From the NCBI RefSeq assembly GCF_020217185.1, contig NZ_JAIWNX010000095.1:1-10000 (forward strand): DNA of 10,000 nt, written 5' to 3'. The first letter of the stretch is position 1. Each line of letters starts with the position of its first letter. A program made the position numbers and the translations under genes. Shown here piece after piece: positions 1 to 6,796 of this stretch. This stretch comes from Asticcacaulis sp. GTDB lineage: Bacteria > Pseudomonadota > Alphaproteobacteria > Caulobacterales > Caulobacteraceae. Below the pieces are notes generated by a model. It did not search any database and was not told where the DNA came from. It was given only the letters and a program-made list of their open reading frames with translations.

Positions 1-13
1 AAGCCTGTAAAAT

Positions 14-38
14 TATATCATTTTAAATCAATGATATA
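14..38. repeat. Perfect 9-bp inverted repeat, operator-like or AT-rich hairpin
   Basis: The arm TATATCATT (14-22) is exactly complementary to AATGATATA (30-38), with a 7-nt spacer TTAAATC. It lies in the AT-rich stretch that opens the window, about 33 bp upstream of the likely dnaE -35 element. The size and symmetry suit a binding site for a dimeric regulator. Because the upstream gene is outside the window, it could instead be the end of that gene's terminator, although the stem has almost no GC pairs and no T-run follows. The symmetry is seen directly; the function is inferred. Confidence 0.45.
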
Positions 39-70
39 CACGATTTGTTCACGCTGTTGATAAAAGGGTG

Positions 71-100
71 TTGACGGGGAACAAAATAAGAATATAGAAC
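71..100 (+). promoter_or_regulatory. Predicted housekeeping promoter for dnaE and its leader ORF
   Basis: The -35 element TTGACGG (71-77) matches the Caulobacter housekeeping-sigma consensus TTGACGS exactly. The -10 element TATAGAAC (93-100) fits the TANAWC part of the GCTANAWC consensus, with 15 nt between the two. Read as an E. coli-type promoter it is TTGACG, 16 bp, TATAGA. Transcription would begin near 106-108 and give a leader of about 170 nt before dnaE. This is the best promoter match I found in the window. Confidence 0.65.
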
Positions 101-140
101 AAAGCATGAATTGATCATCTGTTCTTTCAGGGGACAAACC

Positions 141-227
141 ATGCTGGCCATCCATAACGTATTGTCTTTCGCCGCCGTTGCCGCTTTTGTGGCGCTTGTC
201 TGTCAGGCGGCTATGCTGATCGGGTGA
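141..227 (+). CDS. Candidate 28-aa hydrophobic small protein or leader peptide upstream of dnaE
   Basis: ATG at 141 opens 28 codons ending in TGA at 225-227. The Shine-Dalgarno AGGGGA (129-134) is 6 nt upstream, as good as the one for dnaE. After the start MLAIHN, residues 7-27 are almost all A, V, L, F, I or M, with one Ser, one Cys (21) and one Gln (22): long enough to span a membrane once. There are no charged residues apart from His5. It begins about 35 nt after the predicted transcription start and ends 48 nt before dnaE, so it would be the first cistron of the dnaE message. I do not recognise it. It could be a small membrane protein, a leader peptide that affects dnaE translation, or a chance ORF. 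Good ribosome-site spacing and amphipathy-free hydrophobic composition favour translation; the short length argues caution. Confidence 0.4.
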   Translation: MLAIHNVLSFAAVAAFVALVCQAAMLIG

Positions 228-275
228 ATCGTCCGACAGTAGCCGCCCTGTGAACCGCACGGAGAGGCTTTTGAG

Positions 276-3200
276 ATGAGCGACGGTTTTGTCCATCTGC
301 GGGTACGATCGGCCTATTCCCTTCTGGAAGGTGCGATCAAGGCCTATGATATGGGCAAGCTGGCGGCCAAGGCGAAGATGCCGGCCATCGCCATCTGCGA
401 CCGCGGCAACCTGTTTGGTGCGCTCGAATTTTCTCAGGTGTGCAAAGATACGGGCGTGCAGCCCATCATCGCCTGCGCCCTGCCGGTCAAGGGTATAGGC
501 GGTGCCCTTAGCGACCGCTGGGCCAAGATACCGACCATTGTCCTGATCGTTCAGAACGAGCAGGGCTATCTCAATCTCACCGAACTGTCTTCCAAAGCCT
601 ATCTCGATATTGAGGCGACCGACGAACCGCATGTCCTGTGGGAAGAGGTGGTCAAGCGCGCCGAGGGCCTGATCCTGCTGTCGGGTGGTCCGGACGGTCC
701 GATCAACCCGCTGTTCAAGCAAAATCAACCCGACGAAGCCAATGCCGCACTAAAGGACATGCATGCGGCCTTCGGGGACCGCTTCTATATCGAGCTTCAG
801 CGGCACGACGGGTCGCCGCATGGCGGTATCCGCGGGGATTCGGCGGAAAGCGGTCTGGTGCAATTCGCCTATGCGCATGACGTACCGCTGGTGGCCACCA
901 ATGACGCCTATTTCGCTGACCGCGACATGTTCAAGGCGCACGAGGCGCTGCTGTGTATTTCCGACAGCACCTTTATGGGCGTGGCCGACCGGCGCAAGGT
1001 GACCAAGGATCACTGGCTGAAGCCGCCGCTGCTGATGCGCGAGGTGTTTTCGGACCTGCCCGAAGCCTGTGACAATACACTGGAAATCGCGCGCCGCTGC
1101 GCATTTCTGGTTAGCAAGCGCGATCCAATTCTGCCGCGCTTCGATACCGGCGCCGGGCGCTCGGAAGACGAAGAACTGGCCTTTCAGGCGCGTGAAGGCC
1201 TGAAAATGCGTCTGCAACAGGTCGAGCCGGCCTTTCCGGAAGAGGAATACTGGGCACGTCTCGACCGGGAGGTCGGCGTCATCCAGAAGATGGGCTTCCC
1301 CGGTTACTTCCTGATCGTTTCGGACTTCATCAAATGGGCTAAGGCACACGACATCCCCGTCGGTCCTGGCCGGGGGTCGGGGGCCGGCTCGCTGGTTGCG
1401 TGGGCGCTGACCATCACCGACCTTGATCCGCTGCGCTTTGGTCTGCTGTTCGAACGCTTCCTCAATCCGGAGCGGGTCTCCATGCCCGACTTCGATATCG
1501 ACTTCTGTCAGGAACGCCGCGAAGAGGTTATCACCTACGTTCAGGAAAAATACGGCCGCGAGCGGGTGGCGCAGATCATCACCTTCGGTACGCTTCAGGC
1601 TCGCGCCGTGCTGCGTGATACCGGACGGGTGATGCAGTTGCCGCTGGGGCAGGTGGACCGTCTGTGTAAGATGGTGCCGAACAACCCGGCCAACCCGACT
1701 ACACTGGCTCAGGCCGTCGAAATCGAACCCCGCCTGCGCGAAGCCCGCGATGAGGAAGAGTCCGTTGCCAAGTTGCTGGATACGGCGCTGAAACTCGAAG
1801 GCCTGTATCGCAACGCCTCGACCCACGCCGCGGGTATCGTAATCGGCGACCGTCCGCTGACCGAACTGGTGCCGCTGTATCGCGATCCACGTTCCGACAT
1901 TCCGGCGACGCAGTTCAATATGAAGTGGGTCGAGAGCGCCGGTTTGGTCAAGTTCGACTTTCTGGGTCTGAAAACACTGACCACGCTGAACCGCGCCTGG
2001 CACTATCTGAAAAAGCGCGGGCTGGAGGTCGATTTCTCCACCCTGCCGCTGGATGACAAGACCACCTATGAGCTTCTGGCGTCGGGTCAGTCGATCGGCG
2101 TGTTCCAGCTCGAAAGTCAGGGGATGCGCGACACCCTGCGCAAGATGCGCTGCGGGTCTATCGAGGAAATCACCGCGCTGATTTCGCTCTATCGTCCGGG
2201 CCCAATGGACAATATCGACACCTATGTCGATCGGAAGTTCGGGCGCGCCGAAATCGACATGCTCCATCCCTCTTTGGAGCCGGTTCTGCGGGAAACCTAC
2301 GGCGTCATCATCTATCAGGAACAGGTGATGCAGATCGCCCAGATCCTGTCAGGCTACAGCCTCGGCGAAGCCGACCTGTTGCGCCGGGCCATGGGTAAAA
2401 AGAAGAAAGAGGAAATGGACTTGCAAAAAGCAAGGTTTATTTCCGGCGCCAAGGAGAAGGGGGTTCCCGAAAAGCAGTCGGACTCGATCTTCGAACTGGT
2501 GAACAAGTTTGCCGGCTATGGCTTCAACAAATCGCACGCCGCCGCCTATGCCTTTATTTCGTACCAGACGGGCTGGCTGAAGGCCAATCATCCGGTCGAA
2601 TTCTTCGCCGCCAACATGAGCCTTGATATCACCAATACCGACAAGCTGGCGGTATTTTATCAGGACGCGCGGCAGTTCGGGGTGACCATTCGACCGCCCG
2701 ATATCAACCGCTCCAAGGCGGATTTCGATGTGGAAAATGGCGAAGTGCTGTATGCGCTTGGGGCCATCCGCAACGTCGGTCTCGAAGCCATGCACAGCGT
2801 TGTGGCGGTGCGCGAAGCGGGCGGACCGTTCAAGGATATTTTCGACTTCCTCGAACGCATCGACCCCAAGGCGGTCAATAAGCGCGCCATTGAAAATCTG
2901 GCGAGGGCCGGGGCGTTCGACTCGATCCACCCCAACCGGGCGCAGATCATCCAGAGCGCCGATCTGCTGATCGCCCACGCTCAGAGCATGGCCGCCGAGC
3001 GCGCCTCGGCGCAGGTCAGCCTGTTCGGCACCAATGATTCGTCGCGCCCGCGCCTGCCCAATATCCCTAGGGCCTCCGGGCCGGATGCGCTGGACGAAGA
3101 ACTATCCGCCGTCGGCTTCTATCTGTCCGGGCACCCGTTGCAGGACATGGTTGATGTGTTCAAGCGCCGCAATGTGACCCTCTACGCCGAAGCGCTGGCC

Positions 3201-3704
3201 CTCGCTCAGGAAGGGCGCGAAGCCTTTCGTATGGCGGGGGTGGTGCGCCGTCGTCAGGAGCGCGCCTCGGCCCGCACCGGGGAAAAGTTCGCCTTCGTCA
3301 ACCTCTCGGACCCTAGCGGCGAATACGAAGTAATGTTCCAGCCGGAAGCCCTGCGTAAATACCGTGAGCATCTGGAACCCGGTCAGTCGATCCTGCTCAA
3401 GGTCCGCTGCAAGGGCTCGGACGGCGAAGTCCGCATGTTCGGCGAGTCGGCCGAACCCATAGCCGGAGCCCTGAAAACGGACGATATGGGTTTACGCCTG
3501 ACCGTATCACCGCGCGGCTTTGATGTGGATGCTTTTAAAATGCAACTGGATGCCGCGCGCGGGCAGGGCGGGGAAATCACCCTTCTCAGCGAGATCGACG
3601 GACACGAGGTCGAACTGAAAATGCCGCACCGCTATCGTCTGGACGCCAGCCTGCGCGGGGCCTTGAAGGCGATGAATGGCGTCCTATATTGTGAAGACGT
3701 ATAG
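276..3704 (+). CDS. dnaE: DNA polymerase III subunit alpha, replicative polymerase
   Basis: This is the catalytic subunit of the chromosomal replicase, which extends DNA within the core-clamp-clamp loader complex. It is 1142 aa; E. coli DnaE is 1160. An N-terminal PHP domain covers about residues 5-285. The polymerase palm carries MPDFDIDF (403-410), giving catalytic Asp407 and Asp409, and VKFDFLGL (558-565) gives Asp561; all three are offset by 6 from E. coli D401, D403 and D555. The fingers motif [12 protein letters not shown] is present. NKRAIENL (868-875) lies in the helix-hairpin-helix region. QVSLF (913-917) is the beta-clamp binding motif, and an OB fold follows at roughly 985-1075. 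The PHP motif reads HLRVRSAYS, lacking metal-binding histidines, so proofreading should come from a separate DnaQ. The ATG at 276 is preceded by GGAGAGG (261-267) at 8 nt spacing. The motif set fits DnaE1, not the mutagenic DnaE2 or PolC. Confidence 0.98.
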   Translation: MSDGFVHLRVRSAYSLLEGAIKAYDMGKLAAKAKMPAIAICDRGNLFGALEFSQVCKDTGVQPIIACALPVKGIGGALSDRWAKIPTIVLIVQNEQGYLNLTELSSKAYLDIEATDEPHVLWEEVVKRAEGLILLSGGPDGPINPLFKQNQPDEANAALKDMHAAFGDRFYIELQRHDGSPHGGIRGDSAESGLVQFAYAHDVPLVATNDAYFADRDMFKAHEALLCISDSTFMGVADRRKVTKDHWLKPPLLMREVFSDLPEACDNTLEIARRCAFLVSKRDPILPRFDTGAGRSEDEELAFQAREGLKMRLQQVEPAFPEEEYWARLDREVGVIQKMGFPGYFLIVSDFIKWAKAHDIPVGPGRGSGAGSLVAWALTITDLDPLRFGLLFERFLNPERVSMPDFDIDFCQERREEVITYVQEKYGRERVAQIITFGTLQARAVLRDTGRVMQLPLGQVDRLCKMVPNNPANPTTLAQAVEIEPRLREARDEEESVAKLLDTALKLEGLYRNASTHAAGIVIGDRPLTELVPLYRDPRSDIPATQFNMKWVESAGLVKFDFLGLKTLTTLNRAWHYLKKRGLEVDFSTLPLDDKTTYELLASGQSIGVFQLESQGMRDTLRKMRCGSIEEITALISLYRPGPMDNIDTYVDRKFGRAEIDMLHPSLEPVLRETYGVIIYQEQVMQIAQILSGYSLGEADLLRRAMGKKKKEEMDLQKARFISGAKEKGVPEKQSDSIFELVNKFAGYGFNKSHAAAYAFISYQTGWLKANHPVEFFAANMSLDITNTDKLAVFYQDARQFGVTIRPPDINRSKADFDVENGEVLYALGAIRNVGLEAMHSVVAVREAGGPFKDIFDFLERIDPKAVNKRAIENLARAGAFDSIHPNRAQIIQSADLLIAHAQSMAAERASAQVSLFGTNDSSRPRLPNIPRASGPDALDEELSAVGFYLSGHPLQDMVDVFKRRNVTLYAEALALAQEGREAFRMAGVVRRRQERASARTGEKFAFVNLSDPSGEYEVMFQPEALRKYREHLEPGQSILLKVRCKGSDGEVRMFGESAEPIAGALKTDDMGLRLTVSPRGFDVDAFKMQLDAARGQGGEITLLSEIDGHEVELKMPHRYRLDASLRGALKAMNGVLYCEDV

Positions 3705-3745
3705 GAGGAGCGAAAACGGCCTGATCGCCGTCAGTGTTTCTCCGG

Positions 3746-3778
3746 GCGCAATTTTCCTTAAAATCGCTTGATTTTTTT
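3746..3778 (+). terminator. Possible weak intrinsic terminator after dnaE
   Basis: A short imperfect stem pairs GCG plus A plus TTTT (3746-3754) with AAAA plus T plus CGC (3759-3766) around a CCTT loop, with unpaired bases on the left arm. A run of seven T follows at 3772-3778. It lies about 40 nt after the dnaE stop. The stem is weak and AT-rich, so efficiency is doubtful. The same T-run overlaps a possible -35 element for rpsB. Confidence 0.3.
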
Positions 3779-3796
3779 GTCGATTGTGCCTAGTTG
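3768..3796 (+). promoter_or_regulatory. Possible rpsB operon promoter
   Basis: TTGATTT (3768-3774) resembles the -35 consensus TTGACGS. After 14 nt, CCTAGTTG (3789-3796) resembles the -10 consensus GCTANAWC in its TA core. Spacing is right but both boxes are imperfect. Initiation near 3803 would give an rpsB leader of about 150 nt. A promoter is expected here because the genes change from replication to translation across a 252-bp gap. Confidence 0.35.
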
Positions 3797-3840
3797 CGCA
3801 CCATCTCACACGCGGATACGCGGGGGGATGTTGTCCGTGC

Positions 3841-3865
3841 CTTTGAATTTCAATGATTTTCAAAG
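3841..3865 (+). other. rpsB leader stem-loop 1
   Basis: CTTTGAA (3841-3847) pairs perfectly with TTCAAAG (3859-3865) around an 11-nt loop. It sits in the rpsB leader upstream of the attenuator-like hairpin. It has no T-run, so it is not a terminator; it may be part of a folded leader recognised by a protein such as S2. The pairing is seen; the role is inferred. Confidence 0.4.
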
Positions 3866-3866
3866 C

Positions 3867-3916
3867 GTCCGGCTTCATCCGACCGTTCCGAGGTTTCGGC
3901 TTGCCGACACTTTTTT
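3867..3916 (+). promoter_or_regulatory. Attenuator-like element in the rpsB leader
   Basis: GTTTCGG (3893-3899) and CCGACAC (3904-3910) form a 7-bp stem with one T-C mismatch and loop CTTG, followed at once by six T (3911-3916): an intrinsic-terminator shape ending only 40 nt before the rpsB start. Competing pairings exist. CCGA (3888-3891) can pair with TCGG (3896-3899), occupying the 5' arm. GTC-C-GGC (3867-3873) can pair with GCCGAC (3903-3908), occupying the 3' arm. These mutually exclusive folds look like terminator and antiterminator. In gammaproteobacteria S2 represses rpsB-tsf through the rpsB leader; whether this element serves that purpose is inference. The stem is modest, so read-through would be expected. 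Confidence 0.45.
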
Positions 3917-3937
3917 AGTCCGCGGAGGTCTATCGGA

Positions 3938-3970
3938 ATGAAAAGGAAATCTACTCATGGCTATGCCTGA
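3938..3970 (+). CDS. Candidate 10-codon upstream ORF overlapping the rpsB start
   Basis: ATG at 3938 opens a 10-codon frame ([10 protein letters not shown]) ending in TGA at 3968-3970, 14 bases inside rpsB and in a different frame. Its Shine-Dalgarno GGAGG (3924-3928) with 9 nt spacing is stronger than AAGGA (3943-3947), which serves rpsB itself. Translation through it would unfold the rpsB initiation region and could couple or compete with rpsB initiation. It may be chance, and GGAGG may simply be a standby site for rpsB. Confidence 0.25.
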   Translation: MKRKSTHGYA

Positions 3971-4724
3971 ACTGTCTATGCGCGCCCTGCTCGAAGCCGG
4001 TGCGCACTTTGGTCACCAGACCCACCGCTGGAACCCGAAGATGGAGCGTTACCTCTTCGGGTCGCGTTCCAACATCCACATCATCGACCTGTCGCAAACC
4101 CTGCCGCTGCTGCATCAGGCCCTGCTGAAGGTGCGCGAAGTCGCCGCCAACGGCGGTCGCGTCCTGTTCGTCGGCACCAAGCGTCAGGCCGCCGGTCCGG
4201 TCGCCGTCGCGGCCAAGCGTTCGGCGCAGTATTACGTCAACCACCGCTGGCTCGGCGGTACGCTGACCAACTGGCGCACCATTTCGGGTTCGATCGCGCG
4301 CCTGCGTGAACTGGAACAGGTCATGGAAAACCCGGTTGGCCGTTCCAAGAAGGAACTGCTGACCCTGACGCGCGAGCGTGACAAGCTGGAGCTGTCGCTG
4401 GGCGGCATCAAGGACATGGGCGGCATCCCCGACCTGATGTTCGTGATCGACACCAACAAGGAAGCGATCGCCATCCAGGAAGCCCGCAAGCTGAACATCC
4501 CGGTGATCGGTATCCTCGACTCGAACTCCGATCCGGACGGCATCACCTTCCCGGTTCCGGGCAATGACGACGCCGCGCGCGCCCTGCAACTGTATTGCGA
4601 CCTGATCGCTGACGCCGTGCTCGACGGTCTGGCCGCGGGTCAGTCGGCTTCGGGTATCGACCTCGGCGCTTCGGAAGCCCCGATCGAGCCCGCGCTCGTC
4701 GCCGAAGACGCTGGCGAAGCTTAA
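3957..4724 (+). CDS. rpsB: 30S ribosomal protein S2
   Basis: S2 is a late-assembling small-subunit protein, positioned near S1 and the mRNA exit side of the 30S. The protein is 255 aa; E. coli S2 is 241. Near the N terminus it has [16 protein letters not shown] and [10 protein letters not shown], then [21 protein letters not shown] and, in the C-terminal half, [11 protein letters not shown] and [16 protein letters not shown], all S2 hallmarks. The C terminus adds an acidic, alanine-rich tail of about 20 residues. The ATG at 3957 is preferred because [18 protein letters not shown] is the usual alphaproteobacterial start; an ATG two codons later is less likely. The RBS is AAGGA at 9 nt. It is the first gene of the translation cluster, and the leader structures listed upstream probably regulate it. 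Confidence 0.98.
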   Translation: MAMPELSMRALLEAGAHFGHQTHRWNPKMERYLFGSRSNIHIIDLSQTLPLLHQALLKVREVAANGGRVLFVGTKRQAAGPVAVAAKRSAQYYVNHRWLGGTLTNWRTISGSIARLRELEQVMENPVGRSKKELLTLTRERDKLELSLGGIKDMGGIPDLMFVIDTNKEAIAIQEARKLNIPVIGILDSNSDPDGITFPVPGNDDAARALQLYCDLIADAVLDGLAAGQSASGIDLGASEAPIEPALVAEDAGEA

Positions 4725-4796
4725 TCTGCTCAGGATTACCGGCAACGGGGTCTGATCGCTGGGTTTGCGGAGGCAAATTCAGTCTTGATGAAAGAT

Positions 4797-4820
4797 CCCG
4801 CTTCAACCGTTTGAAGCGGG
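4797..4820 (+). other. Perfect 10-bp hairpin in the rpsB-tsf spacer
   Basis: CCCGCTTCAA (4797-4806) is perfectly complementary to TTGAAGCGGG (4811-4820), with a 4-nt loop CCGT and a further T-G wobble at the base. No T-run follows, so it is not a standard terminator. It is better read as an mRNA-stabilising, processing or protein-binding structure in the 184-nt intercistronic region. Confidence 0.6.
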
Positions 4821-4850
4821 GGTCAGGCTCCGTTGTTACGTATTTGTCAT

Positions 4851-4887
4851 ACCCTCGGGCTATTGAGCCGCCGAGGGTTAACTTTTT
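4851..4887 (+). terminator. Terminator-like hairpin just upstream of tsf, likely partial
   Basis: ACCCTCGG (4851-4858) pairs perfectly with CCGAGGGT (4871-4878); the loop can fold further (GGCT 4858-4861 with AGCC 4866-4869, loop ATTG). The tail TAACTTTTT (4879-4887) is T-rich. The structure ends about 10 nt before the tsf Shine-Dalgarno, so full termination would silence tsf unless tsf has its own promoter. A partial terminator that adjusts the S2 to EF-Ts ratio is the simplest reading; a terminator-like element between rpsB and tsf has also been described in E. coli. Confidence 0.5.
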
Positions 4888-4908
4888 AGAGAATTATGGA
4901 GGAATTCC

Positions 4909-5811
4909 ATGGCTGAGATCACCGCCGCTCTCGTTAAGGAACTGCGCGAAAAGTCCGGCGCCGGCATGATGGACTGCAAGAAGGCTCTGTCGGAAAACGA
5001 CGGCAACGTCGAAGCCTCGATGGACTGGCTGCGTACCAAGGGCCTGTCGAAGGCTGCCAAGAAGGCCGACCGCGTCGCCGCCGAAGGTCTGGTGGCCGTG
5101 GCCTCTTCGGGCACCACCGCTGTGGCCGTCGAAGTCAACGCCGAAACCGACTTCGTGTCGCGCAATGAGCTGTTCCAGAACCTGGCCCGCAATGCGGCTC
5201 AGGCCGGTCTGGCCGCGACTGACGTCGAAGGCGTGCAAGCGGCTATCAACGACGAAATCACCAACCTGATCGCCAATATCGGTGAAAACATGGTGGCCCG
5301 TCGCATGGCCAAGCATAGCGTTTCGCAAGGCGTTGTGTCGTCCTACATCCACAACGCGATTGCCCCGAACCTGGGCCGTATCGCCGTTCTGGTGGCCGTT
5401 GAGTCCGCTGGCGACGCCGAAGCCCTGAACGACATGGGCCGCAAGATCGCCATGCACATCGCCGCCACCCAGCCGCTGTCGCTGTCGTCTGACGACCTCG
5501 ACCCGTCCGCCGTGGAGCGTGAGCGCACCGTTCTGACCGAAAAGGCGCGCGAAGAAGGCAAGCCGGAAGCCATGATCGCCAAGATCGTTGACGGCCAGAT
5601 CTCGAAGTTCCAGCGCGAAGTCGTGCTGCTTGAGCAGCCCTTCGTCATGAACCCGGATCAGACCGTGAAGCAACTGATCGCCGACACGGCCAAGGCGCTC
5701 GGCACCGACGTCACCGTGACCGGCTTTACGCGTCTCGCCCTCGGCGAAGGCGTGGAAAAGAAGGTCGATGACTTCGCTGCCGAAGTCGCCTCGATGATGA
5801 ATCAAGGCTAA
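4909..5811 (+). CDS. tsf: Elongation factor Ts
   Basis: EF-Ts is the cytosolic nucleotide exchange factor that releases GDP from EF-Tu. The protein is 300 aa; E. coli EF-Ts is 283. The N-terminal UBA-like domain (about 1-50) carries [19 protein letters not shown], the family signature. The core has [17 protein letters not shown]80-D81-F82-V83 match the TDFV element that contacts EF-Tu and disturbs its magnesium site. A later [13 protein letters not shown] segment and [10 protein letters not shown] are also typical of the central core. The start ATG at 4909 has GGAGG (4898-4902) at 6 nt, the strongest ribosome site among the cluster genes, consistent with high expression. It lies 184 nt after rpsB and 170 nt before pyrH. 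Confidence 0.98.
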   Translation: MAEITAALVKELREKSGAGMMDCKKALSENDGNVEASMDWLRTKGLSKAAKKADRVAAEGLVAVASSGTTAVAVEVNAETDFVSRNELFQNLARNAAQAGLAATDVEGVQAAINDEITNLIANIGENMVARRMAKHSVSQGVVSSYIHNAIAPNLGRIAVLVAVESAGDAEALNDMGRKIAMHIAATQPLSLSSDDLDPSAVERERTVLTEKAREEGKPEAMIAKIVDGQISKFQREVVLLEQPFVMNPDQTVKQLIADTAKALGTDVTVTGFTRLALGEGVEKKVDDFAAEVASMMNQG

Positions 5812-5822
5812 GGCAAAAAATA

Positions 5823-5850
5823 GGGAACTCAGCCCGTGGCTTGATTTCCC
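5823..5850 (+). other. Extended stem-loop immediately after tsf
   Basis: GGGAA (5823-5827) pairs with TTCCC (5846-5850). After one C-T mismatch, TC pairs with GA; after one bulged T, AGCC (5831-5834) pairs with GGCT (5838-5841) around a CGT loop. That makes 11 pairs, beginning 11 nt after the tsf stop. There is no T-run. It could protect the 3' end of tsf mRNA or be a processing site. Confidence 0.45.
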
Positions 5851-5866
5851 GACCTATGCACGGTTT

Positions 5867-5912
5867 AAGGGCGCAGCATCGCAAGGTGTCTGCGCCCTTT
5901 GACTGTTCAAAG
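5867..5912 (+). terminator. GC-rich hairpin between tsf and pyrH, with an overlapping alternative hairpin
   Basis: AAGGGCGCAG (5867-5876) pairs perfectly with CTGCGCCCTT (5890-5899) around a 13-nt loop. The following TTTGACTGTT tail is only weakly T-rich, so this is at best a weak terminator. A second perfect stem, CTTTGA (5897-5902) with TCAAAG (5907-5912), loop CTGT, uses the last three bases of the first stem, so the two compete at their border. Partial termination or processing between tsf and pyrH is the likely role. Confidence 0.45.
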
Positions 5913-5981
5913 AGAGAAATCTCGGCTAGAGCAGGCGGCACTACGCCATTACCCCCATCTGATTCATCCGAAGGGCCTTCC

Positions 5982-6713
5982 ATGTCTTCGTCCGACGTCC
6001 CCACCTATAAACGCATTCTCCTCAAGATCTCCGGTGAGGTCCTGATGGGCGAGCAGGGGTTCGGCATCGACATGAACACCGTCAAGGCGGTGGCCGAAGA
6101 GGTCGCCGAGGTGGCCGGCATGGGCGTCGAACTGTGTCTGGTTATCGGTGGCGGCAATATCTTTCGCGGTCTGTCCAAGGCGGCCGTAGGGATGGAACGC
6201 TCCTCGGCGGACTATATGGGGATGCTGGCCACGGTGATGAACGCCCTGGCCATGCAAAATGCGCTGGAAAAGCTGGGCGTCAGCACGCGCGTGCAGTCGG
6301 CCATCCAGATGAATGCCGTCTGTGAACCCTTTGTGCACCGCCGGGCGCAACGCCATCTGGAAAAAGGTCGTGTGGTGATCTTCGCCGCCGGTCTGGGGGC
6401 GCCCTATTTCACCACCGATACGGCGGCGGCCCTGCGCGCGGCAGAAATGCGCTGCGACGCCCTGTTCAAGGGCACGTCGGTCGATGGCGTCTATACGGCG
6501 GATCCCAAAAAGGACGCGTCGGCGACACGCTACGATTCGCTGGACTATATGGAGGTTCTGTCGAAGGACCTGCGCGTCATGGATGCCTCGGCGGTGTCGC
6601 TGATGCGCGAAAATGGCATTCCGATCGTTGTCTTCTCGATCCGTGAACCGGGCGGCCTGCGCAAGGTCATCACGGGGCAGGGGGTGCATACGGTCATTTC
6701 CGGGCAGGCCTGA
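5982..6713 (+). CDS. pyrH: Uridylate kinase (UMP kinase)
   Basis: PyrH phosphorylates UMP to UDP with ATP, the first dedicated step toward UTP and CTP; bacterial enzymes are hexamers of the amino-acid-kinase fold, usually activated by GTP and inhibited by UTP. From the ATG at 5982 the protein is 243 aa; E. coli PyrH is 241. Motifs seen: LLKISGE with Lys15 (phosphate binding), GGGNIFRG (56-63), [36 protein letters not shown] and [15 protein letters not shown]. The reading frame extends upstream to a TTG at 5841, but those 47 residues resemble nothing in the family and cross the hairpin region. AAGG (5971-5974), 7 nt upstream, supports ATG 5982. A GATTC site (GANTC) lies at 5961-5965. Confidence 0.97.
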   Translation: MSSSDVPTYKRILLKISGEVLMGEQGFGIDMNTVKAVAEEVAEVAGMGVELCLVIGGGNIFRGLSKAAVGMERSSADYMGMLATVMNALAMQNALEKLGVSTRVQSAIQMNAVCEPFVHRRAQRHLEKGRVVIFAAGLGAPYFTTDTAAALRAAEMRCDALFKGTSVDGVYTADPKKDASATRYDSLDYMEVLSKDLRVMDASAVSLMRENGIPIVVFSIREPGGLRKVITGQGVHTVISGQA

Positions 6714-6743
6714 ACGCCTGTATGATAGTGTTCTAACGCGCGT

Positions 6744-6773
6744 CTTTCCGACGGGGTAACCCCTTCCGGAGAG
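6744..6773 (+). other. Stem-loop in the pyrH-frr spacer
   Basis: CTTTCCG (6744-6750) pairs with CGGAGAG (6767-6773), including one T-G wobble. After a small internal loop, GGGG (6753-6756) pairs with CCCC (6760-6763) around TAA: 11 pairs in all. The 3' arm contains the purine run GGAGAG, which lies 23 nt before the frr start, too far to be its normal ribosome site. No T-run follows. It fits the pattern of a hairpin in every spacer of the cluster. Confidence 0.4.
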
Positions 6774-6796
6774 CGCTCCAATACAGAGATACCAAG

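Noticed and set aside
79..134. LexA-type (SOS) box in the dnaE promoter, suggested by several GAAC and GTTC words
   Set aside because: The alphaproteobacterial box is GTTC-N7-GTTC. Here the two GAAC words (79-82 and 97-100) are 14 nt apart, and GTTC at 121-124 has only a poor partner seven bases on, so spacing and sequence do not fit.
750..2267. A 505-codon open frame on the minus strand inside dnaE, plus shorter ones at 18-728 and 2349-2978
   Set aside because: They lie opposite an unmistakable dnaE reading frame with intact catalytic motifs. Long antisense frames are expected from the codon bias of GC-rich genes, and the translations show no recognisable domain.
3703..3712. Shine-Dalgarno-like AGGAGGAG right after the dnaE stop
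   Set aside because: No ATG, GTG or TTG follows at a usable distance with an open frame of any length, so it is taken as an orphan purine run.
3951..4745. A 264-codon minus-strand frame covering rpsB, and a 303-codon one (4894-5805) covering tsf
   Set aside because: They mirror almost exactly the extents of rpsB and tsf, which are clearly the coding strand. The Asp/Gly/Arg-rich, low-complexity translations are typical antisense shadows.
4788..4814. Eight-codon ORF in the rpsB-tsf spacer behind GGAGG (4769-4773)
   Set aside because: The spacing from GGAGG to ATG is 14 nt, too long, and the frame runs through the perfect hairpin at 4797-4820; probably chance.
5899..5932. pyrH promoter made of TTGACTG (5899-5905) and GCTAGAGC (5925-5932)
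   Set aside because: Both boxes look good alone but they are 19 nt apart, outside the 10-14 nt expected for this consensus, so I did not call it.
5841..5981. A 47-residue N-terminal extension of PyrH starting at TTG 5841
   Set aside because: It crosses strong stem-loops, has no family similarity, and ATG 5982 has a ribosome site and gives the normal PyrH length.
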